From an uncultured Peptococcaceae bacterium (GTDB lineage: Bacteria > Bacillota > Desulfotomaculia > Desulfotomaculales > Desulfallaceae), in the NCBI GenBank assembly GCA_913064925.1, contig CAJYBN010000002.1:1-33105 (forward strand): a DNA stretch of 33,105 nucleotides, read 5' to 3'. This document shows positions 15,999 through 24,499 of this stretch, piece after piece (the stretch's first letter is position 1; every line of letters begins with the position of its first letter). The notes beneath the pieces were generated by a model. That model made no database searches and was not told the DNA's origin. It worked only from the letters and a program-made list of their open reading frames with translations. The position numbers and the translations under genes are program-made.

Positions 15999-17447
15999 TT
16001 AAATTTGGCTATAAGCCTCCCAAAGCGGTTCAACTATTTCTTTCGGGGGTTGGGTAACCAGGCTGCCGATGATGAAAGCCAGCGGCCCGGCAATTAAACC
16101 AAGCAGCAAACCTGGTATCACCGGATCACCCAAAATCGCCCACAATGGAACCAAAATCATCCCTACCAACATGCCGGCGATAGCTCCATGCTTAGTGGCT
16201 CGCTTCCAGAAAATAGTGCCGAACATGGGCATTAAAAATGTAACCACAATCATACCGAATGAAAAAAGTATGATCCAAAATATTATAGCCGGCGGTTTAA
16301 GGGCAACCAGCAGCGGAATAATCACCATTAAGGCAACTGCAATGCGATCATATAATACCGGGTGTTTTTCATAAACTTGTGGTGCTACGATACTAAAAAT
16401 GTCCTGGCTCAAGGCTGATGCGGCCACGAGTATGATACTGCCAACTGTCGACATAATAGCGGAAAGTATTGCCGCTATAAAAATTCCCCCCAGCCATACC
16501 GGTAAAACACTGGATACCAAAGCGGGAATGACCCGATCCGGGTTATCAACAGCCGGCAGAATAATATGCGCCATCATCGCCGACGGCAACAGACTCCAAA
16601 GGAGAATTACCGAGAAAAAGCTGCAAATAACCAGGGAGATTCGGGCAACTCTAACATCCCGCATACTAAATAATGTTACCACTTGTTGCGGCATAGCCAG
16701 TCCAACCGTCAGAGCAATAAAGATAAACACGATAATCAACAGCACAGGCACCTGCCCGCCGCCGGTTATAGTAAGCATGTCCGGGTTAACCTTCGCTATT
16801 TCCGCATTTAAACGGGCCGGGAAATCAAACCCGCCGACTTTACCAAAAGCAGCCATGCTGGTATAACTAAACAAAACAATTGCCCCAACAAGCATAATTA
16901 CACCCTGGATAAAGTTGGCCCATGCTGTAGCCAGGTAACCTCCACAAATACTGTATATACCAACCACCAAAACACCGATCAGCACAGCATACATATAGGG
17001 GATATTAAGAAGCATAGCAAATACTTCACCCATAGCTTTAAGCTGGGCCGTAACGCTGCCAATGAGGCCGATTAAAATAGCAATTGACCCCAGCACCCTG
17101 ACCGTCCTGGAATCGTACCGCTTTTCCAAAAGCTGGGGAACAGTAATAGTGTTAAAATGGTCGCACGCCACTTTTAAACGTTGACCAAAAACGCGGAAAG
17201 CAAAAAAATACCCCAAAGGTGACAGAAATCCTTGTAAAAACGCGGGCATACCGGAAGCGTAAGCCATTCCGGGCGTACCAACCATCATGGCACCGCTTTC
17301 AAAGGTGGATGCAAATCGAAAGGCGGTAAACACAGGCCCAAATTGTTTTCCCCCCAGGTAATATTGTCCGGAATTCTTAACTAACCGGCTTGTTAAAATA
17401 CCCACCACAATCAATGTAATAAAATAAACAGCCACAATGCCCCACAT
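15999..17447 (-). CDS. Sodium:solute symporter (SSS family)
   Basis: A 482-residue transporter with about 12-13 hydrophobic segments. The N-terminus MWGIVAVYFITLIVVGI is followed by the family block NSGQYYLGGKQFGPVFTAFRFASTFESG, comparable to the DFFVAGRxL...ATxxSG sodium-site region of PutP/PanF-type symporters. A second conserved stretch is YSICGGYLATAWANFIQGVIM (G-G-x-x-A-x-x-T/N-D/F-x-x-Q). SSS members import organic acids, amino acids, sugars or pantothenate with Na+. It stands between a 36-residue membrane peptide and the UbiD pair in one operon, so its substrate is probably the starting compound of that pathway. A GAAAGGGG site precedes the ATG. Confidence 0.9.
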   Translation of the reverse strand: MWGIVAVYFITLIVVGILTSRLVKNSGQYYLGGKQFGPVFTAFRFASTFESGAMMVGTPGMAYASGMPAFLQGFLSPLGYFFAFRVFGQRLKVACDHFNTITVPQLLEKRYDSRTVRVLGSIAILIGLIGSVTAQLKAMGEVFAMLLNIPYMYAVLIGVLVVGIYSICGGYLATAWANFIQGVIMLVGAIVLFSYTSMAAFGKVGGFDFPARLNAEIAKVNPDMLTITGGGQVPVLLIIVFIFIALTVGLAMPQQVVTLFSMRDVRVARISLVICSFFSVILLWSLLPSAMMAHIILPAVDNPDRVIPALVSSVLPVWLGGIFIAAILSAIMSTVGSIILVAASALSQDIFSIVAPQVYEKHPVLYDRIAVALMVIIPLLVALKPPAIIFWIILFSFGMIVVTFLMPMFGTIFWKRATKHGAIAGMLVGMILVPLWAILGDPVIPGLLLGLIAGPLAFIIGSLVTQPPKEIVEPLWEAYSQI

Positions 17448-17464
17448 AGCTTGTACCCCTTTCG

Positions 17465-17575
17465 CTAGCGTTTACTCATTGCCCAGAAAATGCCGTAAAT
17501 GACCACAAAGAGAAAACTGGTCCACGGTAGAACGTAATAAAACAAAAAACTGGAAGTAGGCATGTTCCAGACCAT
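17465..17575 (-). CDS. 36-residue single-span membrane peptide next to the symporter
   Basis: The peptide begins MVWNMPTSSFLFYYVLPW and ends YGIFWAMSKR; residues 10-33 form one strongly hydrophobic helix with a basic C-terminal tip. GGAGGAGG lies about ten bases upstream of the ATG, inside the last codons of the metallohydrolase gene, which ends one base before. The stop is 17 bases from the symporter start. Short one-helix partners encoded just before SSS symporters are known in several lineages (for example DUF3311 and YhdT-type proteins), and this one fits by size, place and topology, though I cannot match it to a named family. It would likely sit in the cytoplasmic membrane as an accessory subunit. 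Confidence 0.75.
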   Translation of the reverse strand: MVWNMPTSSFLFYYVLPWTSFLFVVIYGIFWAMSKR

Positions 17576-17576
17576 T

Positions 17577-18581
17577 TTATTTTACCTCCTCCCATTTAAG
17601 CCCGAGTCCTACAATAATTTCCCCGGAATTAACCACCGGGTTAATGCGCAGTCCAAGAACATAAGCCTTGCCCGGGGATACCAAGCATTCCCGCTCTTCT
17701 CCGTAAAAATCCAGCACCCGGGCAATTGGGGTGTTGCCTGCAATCTCGTCACCGGGTTGCACTTCTGGTACGGCAAGGCCACCCCGGCGGGTATTTAGAA
17801 AAGCACGCTCGGTAATTATCATTTGTCCGGACGGGCGCCTCGGCTCACCATCTAACATTCTTAAATAGCGCAAAATGTTTTGCAATCCATTAACCGCCCG
17901 GTTTACGTTTTCCCATTCCACCCGGCCGCCCGCGCCAAGTTCAACCATAATAGCCGGAATATTATTAAGTAAACACTGCACGTCTAAAGCCCCGCGCAAT
18001 GAGCCGGGCAATTCTCCTTTAGCAGTAGAAAGATCTACCCGGCAATTAGCCTTTAAACCCATAAGTAAAGCCATTTCCTCAGTTTTAACCAATGTTTCCG
18101 CGGCAACCCCTGACAAATTCTTATAAACAGTGTAAGGAACTGCCGCGTATGAACTACCGAGGGCATGTAAGTCAACCATATAACTGGCGTGTTTTTTTAC
18201 TTCCCGGAAAAAATGATAAGCCATTTGCTCCGACAACCAACCGCCTTCACGCCCGGGAAATTGCTGATCCATGTCCAGCTGATCTTCCGGTGTAAACTTT
18301 TGCATTCCCTTAAGTGCCAAAGGGTTGCAAACAGGAGTAGCTATTATGGTTCCTTTCAGGTCCGAAGAGTTAATTGACTTTATGAGTTTTAATATGGCAA
18401 AGATCCCGCTGACTTCTTCGCCGTGTACCGCCGCATTGATCCAAAGCACCGGGCCCTCCTGGGCGCCTCGGATAACGGTAACCGGTACACGCACCTCCCC
18501 GCCATAAGCCAGCTCAGCTACTTTGATATACCCATTCCTGCTTTCCCCTTGACTACAGCTAACCGAACCTATACTGAGCAA
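17577..18581 (-). CDS. Succinylglutamate desuccinylase/aspartoacylase-family metallohydrolase
   Basis: A 334-residue zinc hydrolase of the AstE/AspA group (M14-like). Zinc ligands appear in NAAVHGEEVSG (HxxE, near residue 56) and in MVDLHALG (third histidine, near 138). The core PVCNPLALKGMQKFTPED and DMDQQFPGR is shared with bacterial members, and VELGAGGR carries the likely catalytic glutamate. The C-terminal half has the usual beta domain (AVPEVQPGDEIAGNTPIARVLD). Members cleave N-acyl or amide bonds of acylated amino acids. Start choice: GGAGGAGG overlaps the first codons of a longer frame, and TTG 18581 lies seven bases after it, so TTG is taken. Position in the operon next to a transporter suggests hydrolysis of the imported compound. 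Confidence 0.85.
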   Translation of the reverse strand: MLSIGSVSCSQGESRNGYIKVAELAYGGEVRVPVTVIRGAQEGPVLWINAAVHGEEVSGIFAILKLIKSINSSDLKGTIIATPVCNPLALKGMQKFTPEDQLDMDQQFPGREGGWLSEQMAYHFFREVKKHASYMVDLHALGSSYAAVPYTVYKNLSGVAAETLVKTEEMALLMGLKANCRVDLSTAKGELPGSLRGALDVQCLLNNIPAIMVELGAGGRVEWENVNRAVNGLQNILRYLRMLDGEPRRPSGQMIITERAFLNTRRGGLAVPEVQPGDEIAGNTPIARVLDFYGEERECLVSPGKAYVLGLRINPVVNSGEIIVGLGLKWEEVK

Positions 18582-18627
18582 TACATTACCTCCTCCCAAC
18601 CTTAATAATCTAACTACAAAGTTAAAC

Positions 18628-19134
18628 TTAAATACAATCTTCTTGGTTATCCTGATTTTTTAGGCGAAAAGCTGCCTTAGTCAATAACAACTCCCGCTTA
18701 TGCTTCCCTAAATCCTCTAACCGCACCAACCGCAAGGCGCCAAGCGGGCAGATTTTAACACATTCCGGATCTGACCCGCCACAGAGATCACACTTGACAA
18801 TGGTTTTCTTTTCGGGATGTATAAATATAGCGCCGAACGGACAAGCAGCAACACATTCAAAACAACCAATGCACTCTTCCTCATTTATCTCAACAATCCC
18901 AGTCACCTTATTTTTAGTTAGTGCACCCGTAGGGCAATCAGCCACACATTTGGGCTTATAACACTGGCGGCAATAAACAGGCAAATCCAGACCCCAATCG
19001 TCCCTTTTCATAATGCGTATGCGCGCCTTTTCTGCAGCACACTCACCCTCATGTCTTAAAGAGCAGGCCAACTCGCAAAGGCGACAACCCCCACACTGGT
19101 CTTTGTCAGCCCATAAAACGGTTAAATACCTCAT
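18628..19134 (-). CDS. Polyferredoxin electron-transfer subunit partnered with AOR
   Basis: A 168-residue iron-sulfur protein with four cysteine groups: CGGCRLCELAC (14-24), CRQCYKPKCVADCP (near 55), CIGCFECVAACP (near 88) and CDLCGGSDPECVKICP (near 114). The spacing matches the four-cluster HycB/CooF/DMSO-reductase-beta type subunits. Such a protein is commonly encoded beside aldehyde:ferredoxin oxidoreductases as the electron acceptor or as part of a heteromer. It lies 74 bases after the AOR gene and 46 before the metallohydrolase, all on one strand. No signal peptide is seen, so it is cytoplasmic. A GGGGG site precedes ATG 19134. Confidence 0.9.
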   Translation of the reverse strand: MRYLTVLWADKDQCGGCRLCELACSLRHEGECAAEKARIRIMKRDDWGLDLPVYCRQCYKPKCVADCPTGALTKNKVTGIVEINEEECIGCFECVAACPFGAIFIHPEKKTIVKCDLCGGSDPECVKICPLGALRLVRLEDLGKHKRELLLTKAAFRLKNQDNQEDCI

Positions 19135-19208
19135 TAATTATTTACCCCCTGCTCTTACATACTGCGGTTGGCTGGTAATTTCATTTTTTGGGCCGGTACA
19201 GGGCAGGC

Positions 19209-21113
19209 TTAATTTTGATCCGGGGCATAATCTTGCAGGCCCAATTCTTGTAATTTTGCTTTTGTGGGAATACCCTCTTTATCCCAACCCCTGAACTCGT
19301 AATATTCATCGAGCATTTCTTCGAATTTACCGGCCTCTATTAATTCACCCTTCGAAGGCCCTGCAGGCTGTTTTTCGGTGAACCACCTGACCGGCAAGGT
19401 ATCGTCCTTTCGACGCATACCTTCTCTAACATTGAATATTTTTTCAATATTGTAGATCCGCTCTCCGATTTTAAACAGATCACTTTCGCTAAAATTAAAG
19501 CCGGTTAACGAATTTAGCATAGCTTGTACATCACTCGGCCCGAGGAAATCGAGACTTGCCCAATAACTTGCTGCTTTACAGAACTCCGCGGAGTCCACCA
19601 CCGCCATGAAATTTTCCGACCAAGCTACCAGGGACCCTTTACCGTAATAATTTCGATAGTCAACTACGCTTCTAGCTTTATCTTTACCAATAATGTTTCC
19701 AAAAATGGCCTCGCTTTCTTCCGGAGTGATGCCCAGGTATTCCAGGACAGGGGACCCCCGCAAATGATCCGCCCCCCGTGTACTAACCGCTTGGGCTAAA
19801 GCCCCCCCTTTGGTAGACCGATAATCCCCGACATTTGTAGGCATACCTTTGATAACCATGGCAAACTGTTCGGAACCGGGGTATTTCTCGGCTACCTTTT
19901 GCACCCCTTCAGCCAGGATATCGCCAAACCCTTCACGAAGAGCAATCTGATTAACCAGGGAAATAATCGTATCCTGATGCCCCCAGCTCAAATCAAGGCC
20001 TTTTATATCTTCACCCGGTAACATCCCCCGCTGCCATAGTTCCATGGCAAAAGCTATTACTGACCCTGTTGAAATAGTATCCAGCCCATACTGGTCACAC
20101 AGAGTACTTGCCAGCAACGCTGTCTTTAAATCGGCATTGCCGCACATGGCTCCCAAAGCAGCAATATTTTCATATTCCGCAGCATTGCCGACCAAACGGC
20201 GGCCATCCTTCTTGATATGGTAAGCATGCCCGCAAAGAATCGGGCAACTGGCGCAGCCACGATTCTTAATTTTATATTGTGCGTGGAAAAGCTCAGCATT
20301 TAAAGTTTCAATACCTTCAAACCATCCTTGCTGGGAATTGCGCGTATTCAGCCTTCCGACTTCATTGGTGTGCCGGAGCAAAAACAAAGTGCCTGAAGTA
20401 TGCAGTGGTTTATAAAAAGAGGCTGATTTAATTTTGTCATGGGCCTTATAACAAGCTTCCGCAAATTTGTCGGGATAGGCCACCTCAACGCTGCCAGTAC
20501 CGCGTACTGCAATAGCCTTAAGTTTTTTGGATCCCATTACCGCGCCCATACCGGCTCGGGCGGCAATCCGTCCCATATTATTAACTACACCGGCAAATCT
20601 TACCAGGTTTTCACCTGCCTGGCCAATGGAAAGAACTTCTACTCTTTCATCTCCCAGTTCTTCCTTAATCATCCTTTCCGTTTCCCAGGTGTTTTTTCCC
20701 CAGAGATGTGATGCATCGCGTACCTGTACATGGTCATCTTTTATGTACAGGTACGCAGGTGTAGAAGACCGCCCGGTAATAACAATTTGGTCAAAACCCG
20801 CAAATTTTAACTCTGAACCAAAATAGCCTCCCGTATTGGAATCACCGAAAATTCCCGTTAACGGCGATTTGGCACTAATGGTAAGTTTTCCGGACGTAGG
20901 AACAATTGTCCCGTTGAACGGCCCAATACCAATGGCCAGAACATTATCGGGCCCCAACGGGTCAGTTCCTGGAGAAACTTCATCAAGTATAACTTTGGAA
21001 TTAAGACCTCTCCCGCCCAGGTAATTCGCTAAAGTGTGCTCAGCAATTGTTTCAATTGAAGTCAGGCCGCTGTTAAGGTCAACTCTTAACCTTCTACCCG
21101 CCCAGCCAAACAT
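19209..21113 (-). CDS. aor: Tungsten-dependent aldehyde:ferredoxin oxidoreductase
   Basis: A 634-residue AOR. The N-terminus LRVDLNSG and NYLGGRGLNSKVILDEV is the family opening, and GKLTISAKSPLTGIFGDSN and ARAGMGAVMGSKKLKAIAVRG belong to the two pterin-binding parts. The 4Fe-4S ligands are complete: C287, C290 and C294 in CASCPILC and C512 in DSAEFC. AOR oxidises aldehydes to acids with ferredoxin, or reduces acids in reverse, using a tungsten bis-pterin. The residues that set aldehyde preference cannot be judged by eye, and a more distant AOR-family reaction is possible. It is first in the eight-gene operon, behind a strong promoter and a structured leader. AAAGGAG lies 12 bases before ATG 21113. 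Confidence 0.93.
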   Translation of the reverse strand: MFGWAGRRLRVDLNSGLTSIETIAEHTLANYLGGRGLNSKVILDEVSPGTDPLGPDNVLAIGIGPFNGTIVPTSGKLTISAKSPLTGIFGDSNTGGYFGSELKFAGFDQIVITGRSSTPAYLYIKDDHVQVRDASHLWGKNTWETERMIKEELGDERVEVLSIGQAGENLVRFAGVVNNMGRIAARAGMGAVMGSKKLKAIAVRGTGSVEVAYPDKFAEACYKAHDKIKSASFYKPLHTSGTLFLLRHTNEVGRLNTRNSQQGWFEGIETLNAELFHAQYKIKNRGCASCPILCGHAYHIKKDGRRLVGNAAEYENIAALGAMCGNADLKTALLASTLCDQYGLDTISTGSVIAFAMELWQRGMLPGEDIKGLDLSWGHQDTIISLVNQIALREGFGDILAEGVQKVAEKYPGSEQFAMVIKGMPTNVGDYRSTKGGALAQAVSTRGADHLRGSPVLEYLGITPEESEAIFGNIIGKDKARSVVDYRNYYGKGSLVAWSENFMAVVDSAEFCKAASYWASLDFLGPSDVQAMLNSLTGFNFSESDLFKIGERIYNIEKIFNVREGMRRKDDTLPVRWFTEKQPAGPSKGELIEAGKFEEMLDEYYEFRGWDKEGIPTKAKLQELGLQDYAPDQN

Positions 21114-21195
21114 TTAAGCTAAAACTCCTTTCAATAAATACCAAAAAATGATTAAATAAGACGTAATGTAACATGTCAATATTCGATAAATAGGG

Positions 21196-21293
21196 AAAAA
21201 ATAAAAAACCGGCCTCAGTTGAGTACCGATAAAGTTCGTCGTTAAACTCACCTAAGCTAAGCTCAAACTACGTACTTCTCAACTCAACTGGCT
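21196..21293 (-). promoter_or_regulatory. Structured leader with terminator-like hairpin upstream of aor
   Basis: On the minus strand, GCCAGTTGAGT (near 21283-21293) pairs with ACTCAACTGAGGC (near 21211-21223), closing a 60-base region, and TTTTTTATTTTTT follows (21196-21208). The 5' arm holds a repeated GAGTTGAG, so the stem can pair in two registers. Placed between promoter and gene it looks like an attenuator. No T-box motif or known aptamer is recognised in it. Confidence 0.55.
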
Positions 21294-21335
21294 CTATATT
21301 TTGTGGAAGGTGCAATATACTTTTCTAGAAATATT

Positions 21336-21364
21336 ATTATAATCCGCATATTGGATCCTGGCAA
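21336..21364 (-). promoter_or_regulatory. Promoter of the AOR-UbiD operon
   Basis: Minus strand TTGCCA (21364-21359), 17-base spacer, perfect TATAAT (21341-21336). Transcription would start near 21329 and leave a leader of about 215 bases before the aor ATG. Confidence 0.72.
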
Positions 21365-21411
21365 GGAAAAATCAACTTTTTTCCCAGGTCACAAAACCGG
21401 CGCCCCAATTC

Positions 21412-21452
21412 TTAATTAAATAAACAGACACAGCTTAAAGGCCGTGCCTGCT
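21412..21452 (-). terminator. Terminator after the acyl-CoA synthetase gene
   Basis: GGCACGGC and GCTGTGTC pair (with two wobbles) around CTTTAA, followed on the minus strand by TGTTTATTTAATT. It lies just past the synthetase stop. The T-tract is broken, so strength is uncertain. Confidence 0.5.
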
Positions 21453-21459
21453 TACTTAA

Positions 21460-23124
21460 CTAAACTTTTTTCAGCAATCCTTTCTTTTTATCCTCGACCG
21501 CCCATTCCTCTACCTTGTAATGCATTTTTTTACCAGTAGCTGTAAACGGGATCTCTTCCACAAATCTATAATAACGCGGCTTTTTATACAGCGCCAGCAT
21601 GGGGTGGTTGCGGCAATGCTCGTCCAGTTCCTTGACCGTGAGGGAAGGATCAGCCTTGATAACGTATGCCACCACCGCAGCACCCCGCGTTTCGTCAGGT
21701 ACACCAGTTACTATCGATTCCTTGACCTTGGGGTGCTCATTGAGCACTTCCTCAACCTGAACGGGATGTATATTTTCTCCCGCTGAAATGATCATGTCAT
21801 CCTTTCTGCCTACTACGGTTATGTAATGGTTTTCATCCCAGGTACCCAGGTCGCCGATATAAATCCAGCCCTTGTAAAAAACTTTCTTGGCATCATCCGG
21901 ATTATTAATGTAGCTGTAAGCACACTTGGCGGGCGCCTTAACGATAATTTCCCCCACCTCGGTGTTGTCGGTGGCTACATAGTCGTCCGGTTCAGCCAGG
22001 CGATCGGGATATATTTTTACCACTACGGCCTCGTCGTCGGTGCAGGACCGTCCGGCCGAGCCGGCCTTTTGCGGCAGATCATAGGGGCGCAAAAAGGTAT
22101 TCCAGAAAGCTTCCGTGGTGCCGTAACCGTTGAAAATGTTGGGGGTAAGCACTTTCTGGAATTTAATACACGCTTCTTTCTCCAGAGGGGCGCCCATGGT
22201 GATGATACCCTTGAGTTTGCTCAAATCCTTTTGATTTTTCAGCTGGTAATCATGTAATAGTTTTAACATGGGCGGGGCGCCGATTAAATAGGTTACCCCG
22301 TATTTTTCCACGTACTCGAGACAGGTGCGGGGGTGAAACTGCCTTAAAACAACAACCTCTCCGCCTATATAAAAAGTAGGACAGGGCCCGCCCGAGTGGA
22401 GGCCGCCCCGGTGGAACCAGGGGCTCATATTCATGGTTTTGTCCGCCGGTGCCAGTGGAAAATGCATGATCACGTCATGGGCTGTGAATATCTCGTTAAT
22501 GTTGTTTATTGGTACCCCCTTGGGCATACCGGTGGTGCCCGACGTATACAGGCGGGTGGTTTCGTCGTAAATATGGGTGGGGCGCGTAATTTCCGGGTCT
22601 TTATCTGAATAGTCCCTTACATACTCTTCGTAAGTAATCGAACCGGCAAAAGGTTTTTCCGTACCCCTGACGTCTACCATCACCACCCGGCGGGGTTTGT
22701 GTTTGGCCATCTCCAGAGCTTTTTCCGCCGTTTCTTTAATATCCGCGTCGTAAAAGTATACCTTGGGTTTGGAATCATCGATGATAAAGGCAGTTTCGCC
22801 TTCAGATAAGCGGAAATTGATGGGGCAGTTGATAGCGCCGATTTTTTGCGGAGCCAGATAGAGAAAGGTAAACTCGGCGGAGTTGAGCAACTGGTACATT
22901 ACGACGTCGTGTTTTTGCACGCCGTCGGCCAGCAGCGCGTGAGCCAGGCGGTTACATTCAGCGTTCAGCTCCGCGTAAGACCAGCTTTTTTCCCTGATCG
23001 GGCAGGTTAAGGCGGTCTTTTTCGCGTAGCGGCGCACGTTGCGAAGAAAACCGTTCAGATAGGTAAATTCGTGCTCGAAATAGTCTTTAAACATGGTAAC
23101 GTCGTATGTGTACCTGTCGGGCAT
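21460..23124 (-). CDS. AMP-forming acyl-CoA synthetase (long-/medium-chain or aryl acid type)
   Basis: A 554-residue ANL-superfamily ligase that activates a carboxylic acid through an acyl-AMP to its CoA thioester. Motifs in order: RLYTSGTTGMPKGVP (P-loop, near 190), NGYGTTEAFWNTF (A5, near 330), GWIYIGDLGTWDENHY (A7, near 410), VVGRKDDMIISAGENIHPVQVE (A8 hinge) and PFTATGKKMHYKVEE with the catalytic lysine (A10). Length is normal. The acid cannot be deduced. ATG 23124 is chosen because GGAGG lies eight bases upstream; an earlier TTG is too near that site. The gene is alone, divergent from the FabF-like gene, and upstream of the aor promoter, so it may supply a related step. Confidence 0.9.
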   Translation of the reverse strand: MPDRYTYDVTMFKDYFEHEFTYLNGFLRNVRRYAKKTALTCPIREKSWSYAELNAECNRLAHALLADGVQKHDVVMYQLLNSAEFTFLYLAPQKIGAINCPINFRLSEGETAFIIDDSKPKVYFYDADIKETAEKALEMAKHKPRRVVMVDVRGTEKPFAGSITYEEYVRDYSDKDPEITRPTHIYDETTRLYTSGTTGMPKGVPINNINEIFTAHDVIMHFPLAPADKTMNMSPWFHRGGLHSGGPCPTFYIGGEVVVLRQFHPRTCLEYVEKYGVTYLIGAPPMLKLLHDYQLKNQKDLSKLKGIITMGAPLEKEACIKFQKVLTPNIFNGYGTTEAFWNTFLRPYDLPQKAGSAGRSCTDDEAVVVKIYPDRLAEPDDYVATDNTEVGEIIVKAPAKCAYSYINNPDDAKKVFYKGWIYIGDLGTWDENHYITVVGRKDDMIISAGENIHPVQVEEVLNEHPKVKESIVTGVPDETRGAAVVAYVIKADPSLTVKELDEHCRNHPMLALYKKPRYYRFVEEIPFTATGKKMHYKVEEWAVEDKKKGLLKKV

Positions 23125-23242
23125 TTGCAATACCTCCTGCTCATGTTTTATACTTTTACCATAGAAATTCTATAATTTAGTTTTTTTTCCTACAGATTCT
23201 TAAGAGTTTTATTGAATTAGATAAACCGGAGGTGAATGGCGG

Positions 23243-24481
23243 TTGAACAGAGTAGTGGTCACTGGTATGGGGGCGGTAACCCCGATAGGCCTTGGTATTC
23301 AGGAATACTGGCACAACTTGATTGCCGGCAGGTGCGGAGTGGATAAAATTACCCTTTTTGACGCCTCCAACCTGCCGTGCCGCATTGGTGCCGAAGTAAA
23401 AAATTTTTCCCCGGCTGATTTTATGCCTGCTAAACTGGCCCGGGAAACCGACCGGTTCATTCATTTTGCCCTCGCCGCTGCCCAGATGGCCGCGGCCGAC
23501 AGCGGCTTGGATTTTAACCGGGAGGACCCCTACCGGGTGGGAGTGGTTTTTGGTACGGCCATCGGGGGAATTAGGACCATTGTAGAAGAACAAGCAAAAT
23601 TGTCTTCTACAACCGGCAGGTTGAGGGTTAGTCCCCACTTTATGCCCAAAATGATGACCAACCTGGCCGCGGGACAAATTTCCATTTTTTACGGCATTAA
23701 AGGGCCGAATCTCACAGTTACTACCGCCTGTGCCTCCGGTCTCGATGCAGTGGGCTGCGCTTTGCATATTTTGCGCCGGGGAGACGCTGATGTAATTATT
23801 GCCGGGGGAGCGGAATCATTATACTGCGCGTTGGTGCTTGCCGGGTTATGTTCCTCCAGGGCTGTTTCGGTACGCAACGATGAGCCGCAGAAAGCTTCCC
23901 GTCCCTTTGACCGGTACCGGGACGGTATGGTAATAGGAGAAGGGGCCGGCGCCCTGGTTTTGGAAACCCTTGAACACGCCGCCCGGCGCAATGCCGTGAT
24001 TCACGCTGAAATAGCCGGCTACGGAAACTGCGGGGACGGCTATCATGTTATGGCTCCGGCACCGGACGCGCACGGTGAGATTTATTGCATGCGCCGGGCC
24101 CTGTCCAGCGCCGGTATCTCGCCGGAGGAAATCGATTATATTAACGCCCACGCTACCTCCACCGTTCAAGGCGACCAGGTGGAAACGAAGGCCATTAAAG
24201 AGGTCTTTGGCAGCCGGGCATACCAAATACCGGTGAGTTCTACCAAAGGTGCCACAGGCCATATGATCGGAGCCGGAGGAGTGACGGAATTAATAGCCTG
24301 TATCAAGGCCATTCAGGAAGGAATAGTGCCGCCCACGATTAATTATACAGAGCCCGACCCGGAGTGCGATCTGGACTATGTCCCCAATGAGAGCCGCGAG
24401 ATGCCGGTGCGGGTAGCCATGAGCAATTCTTTCGGTTTCGGCGGGCAAAATGCCAGTGTAGTGGTCAGAAAGTTTGAATAA
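23243..24481 (+). CDS. fabF: FabF-like beta-ketoacyl-ACP synthase II
   Basis: A 412-residue condensing enzyme. The start RVVVTGMGAVTPIGLG is family-typical, and the catalytic triad is complete: C163 in TTACAS, H303 in NAHATST and H340 in GATGHMIGA, the same numbering as in E. coli FabF. The C-terminal NSFGFGGQNASVV block is also present. It would join malonyl-ACP to an acyl chain. No acyl carrier protein, fabG or other fab gene lies beside it, so it is probably an accessory copy, perhaps serving a special acyl product of the neighbouring CoA ligases. The only suitable start is TTG 23243, with GGAGG ten bases upstream; an ATG inside this spacer is out of frame. A TATAAT at 23171-23176 could be part of its promoter. 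Confidence 0.92.
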   Translation: MNRVVVTGMGAVTPIGLGIQEYWHNLIAGRCGVDKITLFDASNLPCRIGAEVKNFSPADFMPAKLARETDRFIHFALAAAQMAAADSGLDFNREDPYRVGVVFGTAIGGIRTIVEEQAKLSSTTGRLRVSPHFMPKMMTNLAAGQISIFYGIKGPNLTVTTACASGLDAVGCALHILRRGDADVIIAGGAESLYCALVLAGLCSSRAVSVRNDEPQKASRPFDRYRDGMVIGEGAGALVLETLEHAARRNAVIHAEIAGYGNCGDGYHVMAPAPDAHGEIYCMRRALSSAGISPEEIDYINAHATSTVQGDQVETKAIKEVFGSRAYQIPVSSTKGATGHMIGAGGVTELIACIKAIQEGIVPPTINYTEPDPECDLDYVPNESREMPVRVAMSNSFGFGGQNASVVVRKFE

Positions 24482-24499
24482 GGCGGCAGAAGCTATTTT

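Noticed and set aside
23148..23176. Promoter for the fabF-like gene (TTATAC, 17 bases, TATAAT).
   Set aside because: The -10 is perfect but the -35 is very poor, and the region is AT-rich enough to give such a match by chance.
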